A stretch of DNA of 9,878 nt from Acidobacteriota bacterium (GCA_005790265.1 SXVE01000593.1:1-9878); one strand, 5' to 3'; counted from the stretch's first letter, positions 1-6,488 are shown. Numbers and translations are program-made. The notes: generated by a model not told the origin, from the letters alone.

Positions 1-140
1 ATCACCGCTTTCTGCAAAACGGTGATTGCGTCGCTATAATTGCTCTGCAAGTAAAGCTCAACACCTTTCGCCGCCTCATCTTGTCCGAACGCGACAAAAG
101 TAAACAGTAAAATAACCAATAATGATAAGGTCAATTTCAT
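1..140 (-). CDS. Exported TPR-type protein, N-terminal fragment
   Basis: Only the first 46 codons are in the window; the gene runs off the left edge. The ATG at 140 opens with a clear signal peptide: K2, a hydrophobic stretch at residues 3-18, and a likely signal peptidase I site after A17-F18-G19, before Q20. The mature protein begins with a segment patterned like a first tetratricopeptide helix pair (AKGVELYLQSNYSDAI, then TVLQKAV), with the usual Gly, Tyr and Ala spacing. TPR proteins generally act as protein-binding scaffolds, here presumably in the periplasm or at the envelope. The gene lies 49 bp downstream of dnaJ on the same strand, so it could be co-transcribed, although nothing shows a role in protein folding. 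No Shine-Dalgarno sequence precedes the ATG. The signal peptide is well supported; the TPR call rests on one motif. Confidence 0.7.
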   Translation of the reverse strand, partial: MKLTLSLLVILLFTFVAFGQDEAAKGVELYLQSNYSDAITVLQKAV

Positions 141-146
141 TTTACA

Positions 147-172
147 ATCAGTAAAAAATCGTTTTTTGATTT
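147..172 (-). terminator. AT-rich hairpin after dnaJ, possible weak terminator
   Basis: In the 49-bp gap after the dnaJ stop, the minus strand reads AAAAAACGATTTTTT, flanked by ATC and GAT arms with a three-base asymmetric bulge. The helix is almost all A-T and the T-run is also the 3' arm, so it would be a poor intrinsic terminator. It may only dampen read-through from dnaJ into the TPR gene. Confidence 0.2.
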
Positions 173-189
173 CAAATGTAGTGTTTTCC

Positions 190-1317
190 CTAACCGAAAA
201 TATTTCTCACTTTATCAATAAACGACTGATCCTGAAATTCGACGTCTTCGATTTCCGCGAGCTGTTCAAGCAGTTTGCGCTGCTCTTTCGTCAATGTTTT
301 CGGCGTAATCAGCGTTGTTGCAACGAACAAATCGCCTTTTCCGCGCCCGCCGAGCGCCGGCATTCCTTTGGATTTAATGCGAAAAACCGTTCCGGTCTGC
401 GTGCCCGCCGGAATTTTCAATTCTTCTTCGCCGTCAAGCGTTTTGACATTAATTTCCGCGCCGAGCGCCGCCTGCGCGAACGTAATCGGGACTGCCGAAT
501 AAAGATTCGCGCCCTGCCGCTCGAAAATTTCGTGTTCGGCAACGTGAATGACGACGAACAAATCGCCCGCTCCGCCGCCGTTTACTCCCGCTTCGCCTTC
601 GCCGGAAACGCGCAGCCGCGAGCCGGTTTCGACGCCCGCCGGAATTTTAACCTCAAGCACTTTTTCTTTTTCGACGCGTCCGGCGCCGCCGCATTTTTTA
701 CACGGATTGCGAATAATTTGACCGCGACCGGAACAATTCGGGCACGTTCTCATCACCGAGAAAAACCCTTGCTGATAACGCGTTTGTCCGCTCCCGGCGC
801 AGGTAATGCAGTTTTCCGGCTCGCTTCCCTTTTCCGCGCCTTTGCCGCTGCATTCGTCGCACGTTTCGAGTCGCGGAATATTTAACTTTTCTTCTTTTCC
901 GGCAGCCGCTTCTTCGAGCGTAATTTCCAGATCGTAGCGCAAATCCGCGCCGCGCTGTCCGGTCGAACGCCGAGCGCCGCCTGCCGCGCCGCGCCCGCCG
1001 CCGAAAACATCGCCGAAGCCGAATAAATCAAAAATATCTTCGATGTTGGAAAACCCCGGATCGAAACCGAATCCCTGACCGCCGCCCGCCGCACCAGCCG
1101 CCGCGTGCCCGAATCGGTCGTAAGCCGCGCGTTTCTGCGCGTCCGACAAAACCGAATAAGCTTCTGCCGCTTCTTTGAATTTTTCTTCCGCTTCGGTATT
1201 ATCCGGATTTTTGTCCGGGTGATGCTGAATCGCCAGTTTGCGATAAGCCGCTTTAATTTCTGCTTCCGTCGCCGTACGCGAAACGCTTAAAACTTCGTAA
1301 TAATCTCTTTTGCTCAT
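190..1317 (-). CDS. dnaJ: Chaperone protein DnaJ (Hsp40)
   Basis: Cytoplasmic co-chaperone that binds unfolded protein, passes it to DnaK and stimulates DnaK ATP hydrolysis. The 375-residue product is a full-length class I (type A) DnaJ. The J domain spans about residues 4-70, with the essential HPD at 33-35 and the helix IV end DRFG at 67-70. A Gly/Phe-rich linker follows at about 73-118. The zinc-finger domain has all four CxxCxGxG repeats, at 153-160, 170-177, 192-199 and 206-213, so both zinc sites look intact. The two C-terminal substrate-binding beta domains follow (about 218-340), including the conserved KIPAGTQTGT segment at 301-310. The start is taken at MSKRDYY, the standard family N terminus. 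It is last of the hrcA-grpE-dnaK-dnaJ set and separated from dnaK by an unusually long 193-bp gap with hairpins, so its expression may differ from that of dnaK. No Shine-Dalgarno sequence is visible. Confidence 0.98.
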   Translation of the reverse strand: MSKRDYYEVLSVSRTATEAEIKAAYRKLAIQHHPDKNPDNTEAEEKFKEAAEAYSVLSDAQKRAAYDRFGHAAAGAAGGGQGFGFDPGFSNIEDIFDLFGFGDVFGGGRGAAGGARRSTGQRGADLRYDLEITLEEAAAGKEEKLNIPRLETCDECSGKGAEKGSEPENCITCAGSGQTRYQQGFFSVMRTCPNCSGRGQIIRNPCKKCGGAGRVEKEKVLEVKIPAGVETGSRLRVSGEGEAGVNGGGAGDLFVVIHVAEHEIFERQGANLYSAVPITFAQAALGAEINVKTLDGEEELKIPAGTQTGTVFRIKSKGMPALGGRGKGDLFVATTLITPKTLTKEQRKLLEQLAEIEDVEFQDQSFIDKVRNIFG

Positions 1318-1348
1318 AAAATTGTTATTTCAAATTACAAGTTTAAAG

Positions 1349-1369
1349 TTCCGGGCGACCTAACCCGAA
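1349..1369 (-). other. Small hairpin in the dnaJ leader
   Basis: About 32 bases upstream of the dnaJ ATG, the minus strand has a TTCGGG arm and a CCCGGAA arm around the loop TTAGGTCG: six pairs with one bulged G. It is short and could be chance. If it forms in the mRNA it would sit in the dnaJ 5' leader. The rest of the leader is A/T-rich; the 9-mer ATTTGAAAT occurs twice there (1327-1335 and 1370-1378). Confidence 0.2.
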
Positions 1370-1398
1370 ATTTCAAATCTAAAATCCAAAATAAAGAT

Positions 1399-1431
1399 AA
1401 CGCCAGCTCATCTTAAAAATGAACTGACGTT
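1399..1431 (-). terminator. dnaK-dnaJ intergenic stem-loop, possible partial terminator
   Basis: On the minus strand the arms AACGTCAGTTCAT and ATGAGCTGGCGTT pair over 13 consecutive positions around the loop TTTTAAG. Two of the pairs are G-U, so the helix is continuous only in RNA from the dnaK/dnaJ strand; on the plus strand these become C-A mismatches. The following bases (ATCTTTATTTT) are U-rich but interrupted. It lies about 80 bases from both the dnaK stop and the dnaJ start. The likeliest roles are an incomplete intrinsic terminator or an RNA-processing and stability element that makes dnaK output exceed dnaJ output. Only five of the 13 pairs are G-C, so strong termination is not expected. 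Confidence 0.45.
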
Positions 1432-1465
1432 CGAGATATATTTTGCGATAATGCCGGTATTTTCT

Positions 1466-1509
1466 CAAGCGCGAAAGCACCGCGCGTTGATTCGGCGTTT
1501 TTTTCGCCG
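1466..1509 (-). other. Two short GC hairpins just after the dnaK stop
   Basis: Two small inverted repeats lie directly downstream of the dnaK stop codon. The first, read on the minus strand, is CGGCG-AAAAAAA-CGCCG (1509-1493). The second has arms CAA(C)GCGCG and CGCGCTTG around GTGCTTT (1489-1466), eight pairs with one bulged C. Neither is followed by a U-run, so they are not classical terminators. They could protect the 3' end of a dnaK transcript from exonucleases. Short G/C arms arise easily in this genome, so chance is possible. Confidence 0.25.
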
Positions 1510-1510
1510 C

Positions 1511-3316
1511 TTAAACCATTGACATCATTGATTCGGTCAGTTTTTCGGCGACCGTTTCGACTTTAATCAAGGCGATGCCGATTTCGTCCGAATCGCCGGT
1601 TTCCAAAGTTCTTTCCGCATCATTAAGCGTGCCGTTGAGTTCCTGCTGCTGTTCGAGCGGGAAATTTTTTCCGAATTCGGCAATGGCGCGGCGCGCGTTT
1701 TTAATCAGCGAATCGAGCCGATTTTTCTGCATAATCAGCTGTTTAATTTGCTGGTCGTTTTCCACCGAACTTTCCGCTTCCATGATCAAACGCTCGATTT
1801 CATCCGGCGCTAAACCGGAAGAAGGCGTGATCTGCATCGCGTGTTCGAGTCCGGTCATTTTATCTTTCGCCGAAACGCTGACGATGCCGTTGGCGTCAAT
1901 TTCAAACGCGACTTCGATTTGCGGAAAGCCGCGCGGCGCGGGCGGAATGCCGACGAGTTCAAATTTGCCGAGACTGCGATTTCCGGCGGCAACTTCGCGC
2001 TCGCCCTGCAAAATATGAATTTCCACCGATTGCTGACTGTCCACCACCGTTGTAAAAGTCATCGTATTTTTGAGCGGAATCGTCGCATTGCGCGCGATCA
2101 GTTTAACGAACAAACCGCCGCGCGTCTCGAGTCCCAAACTGAGCGGCAGCACGTCGAGCAAAACGATGTCTTTCACGTCGCCGGTCAAAACTCCGCCCTG
2201 AATCGCCGCGCCCATCGAGACGACTTCGTCCGGGTTGATTTCCGCTGACGGTTCCTTGCCGAAAACTTCTTTGACCGTGCGCGTTACAATCGGCGAACGC
2301 GTTTGTCCGCCGACTAAAATTACTTTATCAATGTCGGAGACTTGCAGTTTGGCGTCCCATAAAGCCTTTTGACACGGCTCGACGGTTGATTCGACCAAAT
2401 CAAGCACAAGCTCTTCAAATTTGGCGCGCGTCAACACGGTGTTGATGTGTTTCGGTCCGGTCGGATCGGCGGCGATAAACGGCAGATTGATCGTCGTTTC
2501 GGTTACGGTCGAAAGTTCGCATTTAGCGCGTTCCGCCGCTTCTTTTAAGCGCTGCAAAGCCAATCGGTCGTCTTTTAAGTCAACTCCGTTTTCATTTTTG
2601 AAAGTTTGGACGAGCCAGCCGATCACGCGCTGATCGAAATCTTCGCCGCCCAAAAAAGTGTTGCCCGATGTCGAAAGCACTTCAAAAACGCCGTCGTTAA
2701 TTTCAAGAATCGAAATGTCGAACGTTCCGCCGCCGAGATCGTAAACCACCACTTTTTCGCTTTTATTTTTGCCGAAACCGTAAGCGAGCGCGGCGGCTGT
2801 CGGCTCGTTGATAATGCGTTCGACTTCTAAACCGGCGATTTTTCCCGCGTCGCGCGTCGCCTGACGCTGCATATCGTCAAAATAAGCTGGAACCGTGATA
2901 ATCGCTTCGGTAATTTTGTCGCCCAAAAATTCTTCCGCCGCGAGTTTCAAACGCTGCAACACGATTGCCGAAATTTCCGGCGGACTGTAAACGCGGTCGA
3001 GCACGCGAATATGCGCGTCGCCGTTCGGCGCTTCGACGATTTCAAACGGCACGTTATCGCGCATTTTTTCGACTTCCGGCGAATGATATTTGCGCCCGAT
3101 CAAACGCTTGACGGCGTACAGCGTATTGCTCGGATTCGTTACCGCCTGACGTTTGGCAATCTGCCCGACGAGTCGTTCGTCTTTGTCCGTAAATCCGACG
3201 ACCGACGGCGTTGTTCTGCCGCCTTCGCGGTTCGAGATAATTTGCACCGCGCCGCCTTCCAAAACGGAAACGCAACAGTTCGTTGTGCCCAAATCTATAC
3301 CGATTACTTTACTCAT
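1511..3316 (-). CDS. dnaK: Chaperone protein DnaK (Hsp70)
   Basis: ATP-driven cytoplasmic chaperone that binds and releases exposed hydrophobic segments, working with DnaJ and GrpE. The nucleotide-binding domain is complete: phosphate loop IDLGTTN at 7-13, second Hsp70 signature YDLGGGTFD at 192-200, and third signature VILVGGQTRSP at 332-342. The hydrophobic interdomain linker (VLLDVLPLSLGLE) lies at about 385-397. The substrate-binding beta domain runs to about residue 500, including the QGER segment at 437-440, and the helical lid covers about 502-597. At 601 residues it is shorter than typical bacterial DnaK (about 630-640) because it stops at the end of the lid. The disordered acidic tail that usually ends in an EEVK/EDVK-like motif is missing. 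The start MSKVIGIDLGTT is the family norm. It is 51 bp downstream of grpE; the leader has no Shine-Dalgarno sequence but does contain a pyrimidine tract. Confidence 0.98.
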   Translation of the reverse strand: MSKVIGIDLGTTNCCVSVLEGGAVQIISNREGGRTTPSVVGFTDKDERLVGQIAKRQAVTNPSNTLYAVKRLIGRKYHSPEVEKMRDNVPFEIVEAPNGDAHIRVLDRVYSPPEISAIVLQRLKLAAEEFLGDKITEAIITVPAYFDDMQRQATRDAGKIAGLEVERIINEPTAAALAYGFGKNKSEKVVVYDLGGGTFDISILEINDGVFEVLSTSGNTFLGGEDFDQRVIGWLVQTFKNENGVDLKDDRLALQRLKEAAERAKCELSTVTETTINLPFIAADPTGPKHINTVLTRAKFEELVLDLVESTVEPCQKALWDAKLQVSDIDKVILVGGQTRSPIVTRTVKEVFGKEPSAEINPDEVVSMGAAIQGGVLTGDVKDIVLLDVLPLSLGLETRGGLFVKLIARNATIPLKNTMTFTTVVDSQQSVEIHILQGEREVAAGNRSLGKFELVGIPPAPRGFPQIEVAFEIDANGIVSVSAKDKMTGLEHAMQITPSSGLAPDEIERLIMEAESSVENDQQIKQLIMQKNRLDSLIKNARRAIAEFGKNFPLEQQQELNGTLNDAERTLETGDSDEIGIALIKVETVAEKLTESMMSMV

Positions 3317-3329
3317 AATTTGATTTGCT

Positions 3330-3352
3330 GAAGGGAAAGATAAAGGGAGGAA
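3330..3352 (-). promoter_or_regulatory. Pyrimidine tract in the dnaK leader
   Basis: In the 51-bp grpE-dnaK gap the transcript would carry 23 bases that are all C or U except for one A, starting 14 bases before the dnaK ATG. No purine-rich Shine-Dalgarno sequence is present. Pyrimidine-rich leaders can be bound by ribosomal protein S1, so this could help initiation on a highly expressed gene. That role is inference; the base composition is directly visible. Confidence 0.3.
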
Positions 3353-3367
3353 TTAAAAAGTGACAAT

Positions 3368-4183
3368 TTATTCAGCTTCCGGCTGATTTTCGCCCGAAGC
3401 GTCGTTTTCTACCGGCGCGGTTTCGGTTAACGACGCTTTTGTGGCGACTTTGACCATCGAAGGGCGAATGACGCGCTCGCCGAGCAGATAGCCACGCAGA
3501 AATTCGGCGGAAACCGTGTGCGGCGGAAATTCGGCGGTTTCTTCGAGCGCCACCGCTTCGTGGTAATGCGGATCGAAACGCTCGCCGACCGAAGCGATTG
3601 GCATCACGCCCATTCCCGCCAAAACTTCGTTCAACTGTTGATTGACCAGAAAAATGCCTTGAAAAAACTGCTCAAATTCTTTCGTTTTCGCGCTCGCCTC
3701 GTCCGCCGCAAAATCGAGCGCGCGGTTTAAATTGTCGAGCACCGGCAGCATCTGCATCGCCAGATTGCTGATGTTCGCCACAAAAATTTCGCTTCTTTCG
3801 CGCTCGATTCGATTTTTGTAATTATCAAAATCTCTCTGCCGCCGGTTGAAATTTTCCGTCATTTGCACGGTTTTAGTTTCCGCCTGCGCGATTTTAATTT
3901 TTAAATCCTCGACCTCGCTTTCCAGTTCGGAAAAAGTTTTGCTGTTCGGAATAAACACGTTCGACGTTTGCGGCGGAGTTTTTTGGACGACCGGCGGCTG
4001 AAAATTTAGAAAATCGGGTAGCTCCGGTTCCGCCAAATCCGATTCTTCAATTTCGATCACTAAATCCGGGGCAATATGCAGATTTTTTTCTCTGATTTCA
4101 AGCTGTTTGATAAAATCTTCTACCGAAGGAGATAATTCGGCGAAAAAATCTTCTGTGTTTTCTAAATGTTGGTTGGAGTTCAT
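3368..4183 (-). CDS. grpE: Nucleotide exchange factor GrpE
   Basis: GrpE is a homodimer that releases ADP from DnaK and resets its cycle. The core is at about residues 84-248. A heptad-patterned coiled-coil helix (about 84-135) contains the RRQRDFDNYKNRIERER segment (114-130) typical of the family. A four-helix-bundle part around LPVLDNLNRALDFA (146-159) follows. The C-terminal beta domain contains FDPHYHEAV (203-211) and the signature FLRGYLLGERVIRPSMVKV (228-246), which contacts DnaK. At 271 residues it is longer than most bacterial GrpE (about 180-210). The extra length is an N-terminal segment of about 80 residues, acidic then Pro-rich, plus an acidic C-terminal tail (about 253-271). The ATG at 4183 is used because the N-terminal segment is in frame and no later Met precedes the core. 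It lies between hrcA and dnaK. Confidence 0.96.
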   Translation of the reverse strand: MNSNQHLENTEDFFAELSPSVEDFIKQLEIREKNLHIAPDLVIEIEESDLAEPELPDFLNFQPPVVQKTPPQTSNVFIPNSKTFSELESEVEDLKIKIAQAETKTVQMTENFNRRQRDFDNYKNRIERERSEIFVANISNLAMQMLPVLDNLNRALDFAADEASAKTKEFEQFFQGIFLVNQQLNEVLAGMGVMPIASVGERFDPHYHEAVALEETAEFPPHTVSAEFLRGYLLGERVIRPSMVKVATKASLTETAPVENDASGENQPEAE

Positions 4184-4212
4184 TATCGAAGTTGATCTGC
4201 TTTTTTATTGAA

Positions 4213-4251
4213 TTATTTCGGGTTATTTCGGGTTATTTCGGATTATTCGGA
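4213..4251 (-). repeat. 10-bp tandem repeat between hrcA and grpE
   Basis: The plus strand carries TTATTTCGGG twice in a row (4213-4232), then TTATTTCGGA (4233-4242), then a nine-base version TTATTCGGA (4243-4251). On the coding strand this reads as CCGAAATAA units between the hrcA stop and the grpE start. It fills half of the 79-bp gap. It is not CIRCE: the spacing and sequence differ and the units are direct repeats. It may be a slippage tract, a binding site for an unknown regulator, or a spacer with no role. Confidence 0.75.
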
Positions 4252-4262
4252 TCATCTAAAAA

Positions 4263-5396
4263 TTAGTTGTTCGAGCTGCCGGAGTGTTCTTTCGCAATCA
4301 TTTTTTCTAAAATTTGTGCGACGTAACTGACAATGGAAATCATTCGGGCGTATTCGATTCGGGTCGGACCCAAAACGCTCAGCGTGCCGAAAGCCGAACT
4401 GCCTGCGAGACGATAAGGAGCGGTGATGAGCGTGCAATTTTTCAGTGAAGGCGATGAATTTTCGCTGCCGATGATAATTTGCACGTTGCCTTTCGCCGAT
4501 TCGCCGCGTCCGACGCATTCGTTTAATATTTGCAGCAGACGCGATTTCTCGCCGATAGTGCGCAACAATTCGCGCAGCCGTTCAAGGTCGGCGAAATCGT
4601 TTTTCGTCAGAATATTCGGCGTTCCATCAACGTAAACTTCGCCCAAACGATCTTCTTCGTCCTCAATACTTTGCGAACATAAAATAACCGCCGTTTGCAG
4701 CAATTTATCAAACAGAGCTTTTTCTTCGTGCATCAATTTTAGAATTGACGCGCGAATTTCCGAAAGGCTTTTTCCGCTGAATTCGGCGTTGAGATAACGC
4801 GCCGTGCGTTCTAATTCATCGTTGGAAAAAGCGGTTTTGAGCCGAATGATTTTGTTGTGGACGATATTCGGCGCGGAAACCAAAACGATCAAAACGCGAT
4901 TGTCCGGCAAATTGACAAAGCCGATATGCTGCAACCGATCATTCGCCAGCGACGGAGAAACCACGATTCCGACGTTGTTGGAAAGAGCCGAGAGAAGCTG
5001 CGAAGTGCGTTCCATCAAACGATCCGGCGTTTCGGTAAAATCCGAATCGCCGAAACCGAATTCGTCGCTGATCATTCGCAGATCGTCTTTGGAAACGCTG
5101 AGCACGCCAAGCAGATTATCAACGTAAAACCGGTAACCCTGATCGGTCGGAACGCGACCGGCGGAAGTGTGCGGCTGTTCGAGCAAACCGAAATCTTCGA
5201 GTTCGCTCATCACGTTGCGAATCGTCGCCGAACTTAAACCGGACGCGCCGGAAAATTTTTCGGCGATGGTTTTTGAACCGACCGGCTCGCCCGTGATTAA
5301 ATGTTCGTTGATTACTGCGGACAGGATGATTTGCCCGCGCGAATCCGGGACTTTAAGAATATTTTCAGACGTGTATTGTATTTCGCGGACAGACAT
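4263..5396 (-). CDS. hrcA: Heat-inducible transcription repressor HrcA
   Basis: HrcA represses chaperone operons by binding the CIRCE operator; GroEL keeps it active, and it is lost on heat stress. Counting from the ATG at 5396 (378 residues), the N-terminal winged-helix DNA-binding domain covers about 20-97. It includes the ITGEPVGSKTI segment and the recognition helix and wing around SSATIRNVMSELEDFGLLEQ, followed by HTSAGRVPTDQGYRFYVD. The GAF-like regulatory domain and inserted dimerisation region follow, with YVDGTPNIL near 256-264 and the C-terminal signature GPTRIEYARMISIVSYVAQIL near 344-364. In-frame ATGs at 5423 and 5432 would add 9 or 12 basic residues of no known motif, so MSVREIQYTSE is preferred; none of the three starts has a Shine-Dalgarno sequence. 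It is the first gene of the cluster, which fits autoregulation, but no CIRCE element is visible upstream of it or of any chaperone gene here. Confidence 0.95.
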   Translation of the reverse strand: MSVREIQYTSENILKVPDSRGQIILSAVINEHLITGEPVGSKTIAEKFSGASGLSSATIRNVMSELEDFGLLEQPHTSAGRVPTDQGYRFYVDNLLGVLSVSKDDLRMISDEFGFGDSDFTETPDRLMERTSQLLSALSNNVGIVVSPSLANDRLQHIGFVNLPDNRVLIVLVSAPNIVHNKIIRLKTAFSNDELERTARYLNAEFSGKSLSEIRASILKLMHEEKALFDKLLQTAVILCSQSIEDEEDRLGEVYVDGTPNILTKNDFADLERLRELLRTIGEKSRLLQILNECVGRGESAKGNVQIIIGSENSSPSLKNCTLITAPYRLAGSSAFGTLSVLGPTRIEYARMISIVSYVAQILEKMIAKEHSGSSNN

Positions 5397-5456
5397 TTTT
5401 TTAACGGTGAGTTTGATGCGCATACGCCGCATGACGATGCGTTTATGCTATTAAAA

Positions 5457-5486
5457 CGAATATCATTTTCCGGCTAAATATGTCAA
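5457..5486 (-). promoter_or_regulatory. Candidate sigma-70-type promoter for hrcA operon
   Basis: On the minus strand a perfect TTGACA (5486-5481) is followed after 18 bases by TATTCG (5462-5457), preceded by TGA so that it resembles an extended -10 box. Transcription would begin near 5450, giving a leader of about 54 bases to the preferred hrcA ATG. The -35 match is strong and the -10 match is poor. No operator-like inverted repeat of CIRCE type overlaps it. Confidence 0.45.
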
Positions 5487-5536
5487 GAATTATCGGTTAA
5501 ACTGCGGCAAACAATTTTATACTCGCGCGGCGCGTC

Positions 5537-5556
5537 AAATAAAAAAGACTTTATTT
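5537..5556. other. AT palindrome in the hrcA-metallopeptidase spacer
   Basis: AAATAAA and TTTATTT form a perfect seven-pair inverted repeat around a six-base loop in the 224-bp divergent spacer between hrcA and the SprT-like gene. It is the only clear dyad I see there and could be an operator or simple low-complexity sequence. I found no convincing promoter for the rightward gene. Confidence 0.25.
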
Positions 5557-5620
5557 CCGTCTCGTCCTGTTTTGCCTTCCGCCGCGCTTTGCGGGAAAAT
5601 CTCATATCATATCCGAATTT

Positions 5621-6388
5621 ATGTCCGAACTTGCTTCTGAAAATCTCGAACAAATTCAAATCTTTTACCGCGAAGCGTTTCAGCGTTATCAGGAACGCGA
5701 TTCGGTGCCGGAAATCGAAATTCGTTTTTATCCGTACGTCAGCATCAGTCATACGATTCGCGCTCGCGGCGGCAAAATTTACGTGCGCATCGCCGAACTG
5801 TGCCGCACGATGCCGCTGCTTGCGCACAAAGCGCTGGCGTATATTCTCGTCGGAAAACTCCTGCGCCGAACGGTTCCCGCACAGGCGCGCGAAATTTACT
5901 CGAATTTCGTCAAACAAACGGAAATTCGCACGCGCGCTGCCGAAAACAAAAAAATCAACGGCAGAAAAATCGTCGGTTCGCCGCGCGGCGAAGTTTATGA
6001 TCTGGAGCGAATTTTTGCCGAAATAAACGCCGTTTATTTCAAAAATTCGATTCCGAAACCAATTTTAACCTGGTCGGCGGCGAAAACTTACCGCGTTTTG
6101 GGTCATCACGACGCGGCGCACGAAACCATCGTCATCAGCCGCTCGCTCGACAGCCGAAAAGTTCCGCAATACGTTGTCGAATTCGTCGTTTTCCACGAAA
6201 TGCTGCACATTTTTCATCCGACCGAATACCGCAACGGCAGACGTTACAATCACACGCCGCAATTTCGCCGCAGCGAAAAAAAATTTCGCTATTACGCCGA
6301 AGCCGAAAACTGGATCAGCCGCAACGCGTCGAACTTAAAAAAAACCGCGCGTCAAAAAATCTCTAAAACGAAAATCGTAAAAAATTGA
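5621..6388 (+). CDS. SprT-like zinc metallopeptidase
   Basis: A predicted cytoplasmic protein of 255 residues with no signal peptide or membrane segment. Its C-terminal half carries a zincin active site: HEMLH at 192-196 (zinc ligands H192 and H196, catalytic E193), preceded by the hydrophobic helix YVVEFVVF. A probable third ligand is H211 in the HTPQF segment, which matches the SprT-type HxxxF pattern. The LTW...LGHH...IVISRSLDSRKVPQ region (149-182) is the beta-sheet part usual before this helix. The N-terminal half (about 34-100) has the conserved-looking HTIRARGGKIYVRI stretch (44-57) and may be a degenerate copy of the same fold. SprT proteins usually end in a Cys4 zinc ribbon; this one has a single Cys (C61) and ends in a Lys-rich tail. 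Family members cleave or regulate DNA-bound proteins in some organisms, but the substrate here is unknown. It is a single gene, divergent from hrcA; the ATG at 5621 lacks a Shine-Dalgarno sequence. Confidence 0.8.
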   Translation: MSELASENLEQIQIFYREAFQRYQERDSVPEIEIRFYPYVSISHTIRARGGKIYVRIAELCRTMPLLAHKALAYILVGKLLRRTVPAQAREIYSNFVKQTEIRTRAAENKKINGRKIVGSPRGEVYDLERIFAEINAVYFKNSIPKPILTWSAAKTYRVLGHHDAAHETIVISRSLDSRKVPQYVVEFVVFHEMLHIFHPTEYRNGRRYNHTPQFRRSEKKFRYYAEAENWISRNASNLKKTARQKISKTKIVKN

Positions 6389-6488
6389 GCCGCGAACCAG
6401 CAACTTAAATCTGCATATCATCTGTCTTTTAATGGTTGACCAAAACTCTGATTGTTTTTGTTTCTGTTTTTAGAAATCGCCGCGTCGT
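6389..6488. other. Convergent spacer, no clear element
   Basis: This 100-bp gap separates the stops of the SprT-like gene and the exported-protein gene. It contains T-rich stretches (for example GTTTTTGTTTCTGTTTTT at 6454-6471) preceded only by a weak CAAAAC/GTTTTG inverted repeat. It may act as a poor terminator for the rightward gene, but I cannot support a definite terminator. Confidence 0.3.

Noticed and set aside
166..885. Long open frame on the strand opposite dnaJ
   Set aside because: It lies wholly opposite a clear dnaJ, is Arg/Phe-rich with no motif, and follows from the codon bias of the real gene. The same holds for antisense frames opposite dnaK (1841-2248), hrcA (4857-5237), the exported protein (7422-7940) and the reductase (8474-9019).
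3341..3368. GGGAGGAATTAAAAAGTG on the plus strand, resembling a ribosome binding site and start
   Set aside because: The GTG opens a frame that stops within about nine codons, and it sits between two minus-strand operon genes.
4213..4251. Tandem repeat as the beginning of a CRISPR array
   Set aside because: Units are ten bases long and directly adjacent with no spacers, and no cas genes are present.
5396..5432. hrcA start at 5432 or 5423 instead of 5396
   Set aside because: The added residues (MRRMRIKLTVKK) are basic and unlike HrcA N termini that I know, and the 5396 start leaves the DNA-binding domain complete. The longer forms cannot be excluded because no start has a ribosome binding site.
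5420..5445. Overlapping ATGC/GCAT palindromic bits upstream of hrcA as an operator
   Set aside because: Arms are only four or five bases long, overlap each other, and do not resemble CIRCE.
5483..5917. Minus-strand open frame spanning the hrcA upstream region and the SprT-like gene start
   Set aside because: The product is Arg/Phe-rich and motif-free, it is antisense to a gene with a clear HExxH site, and it would cover the hrcA promoter region.
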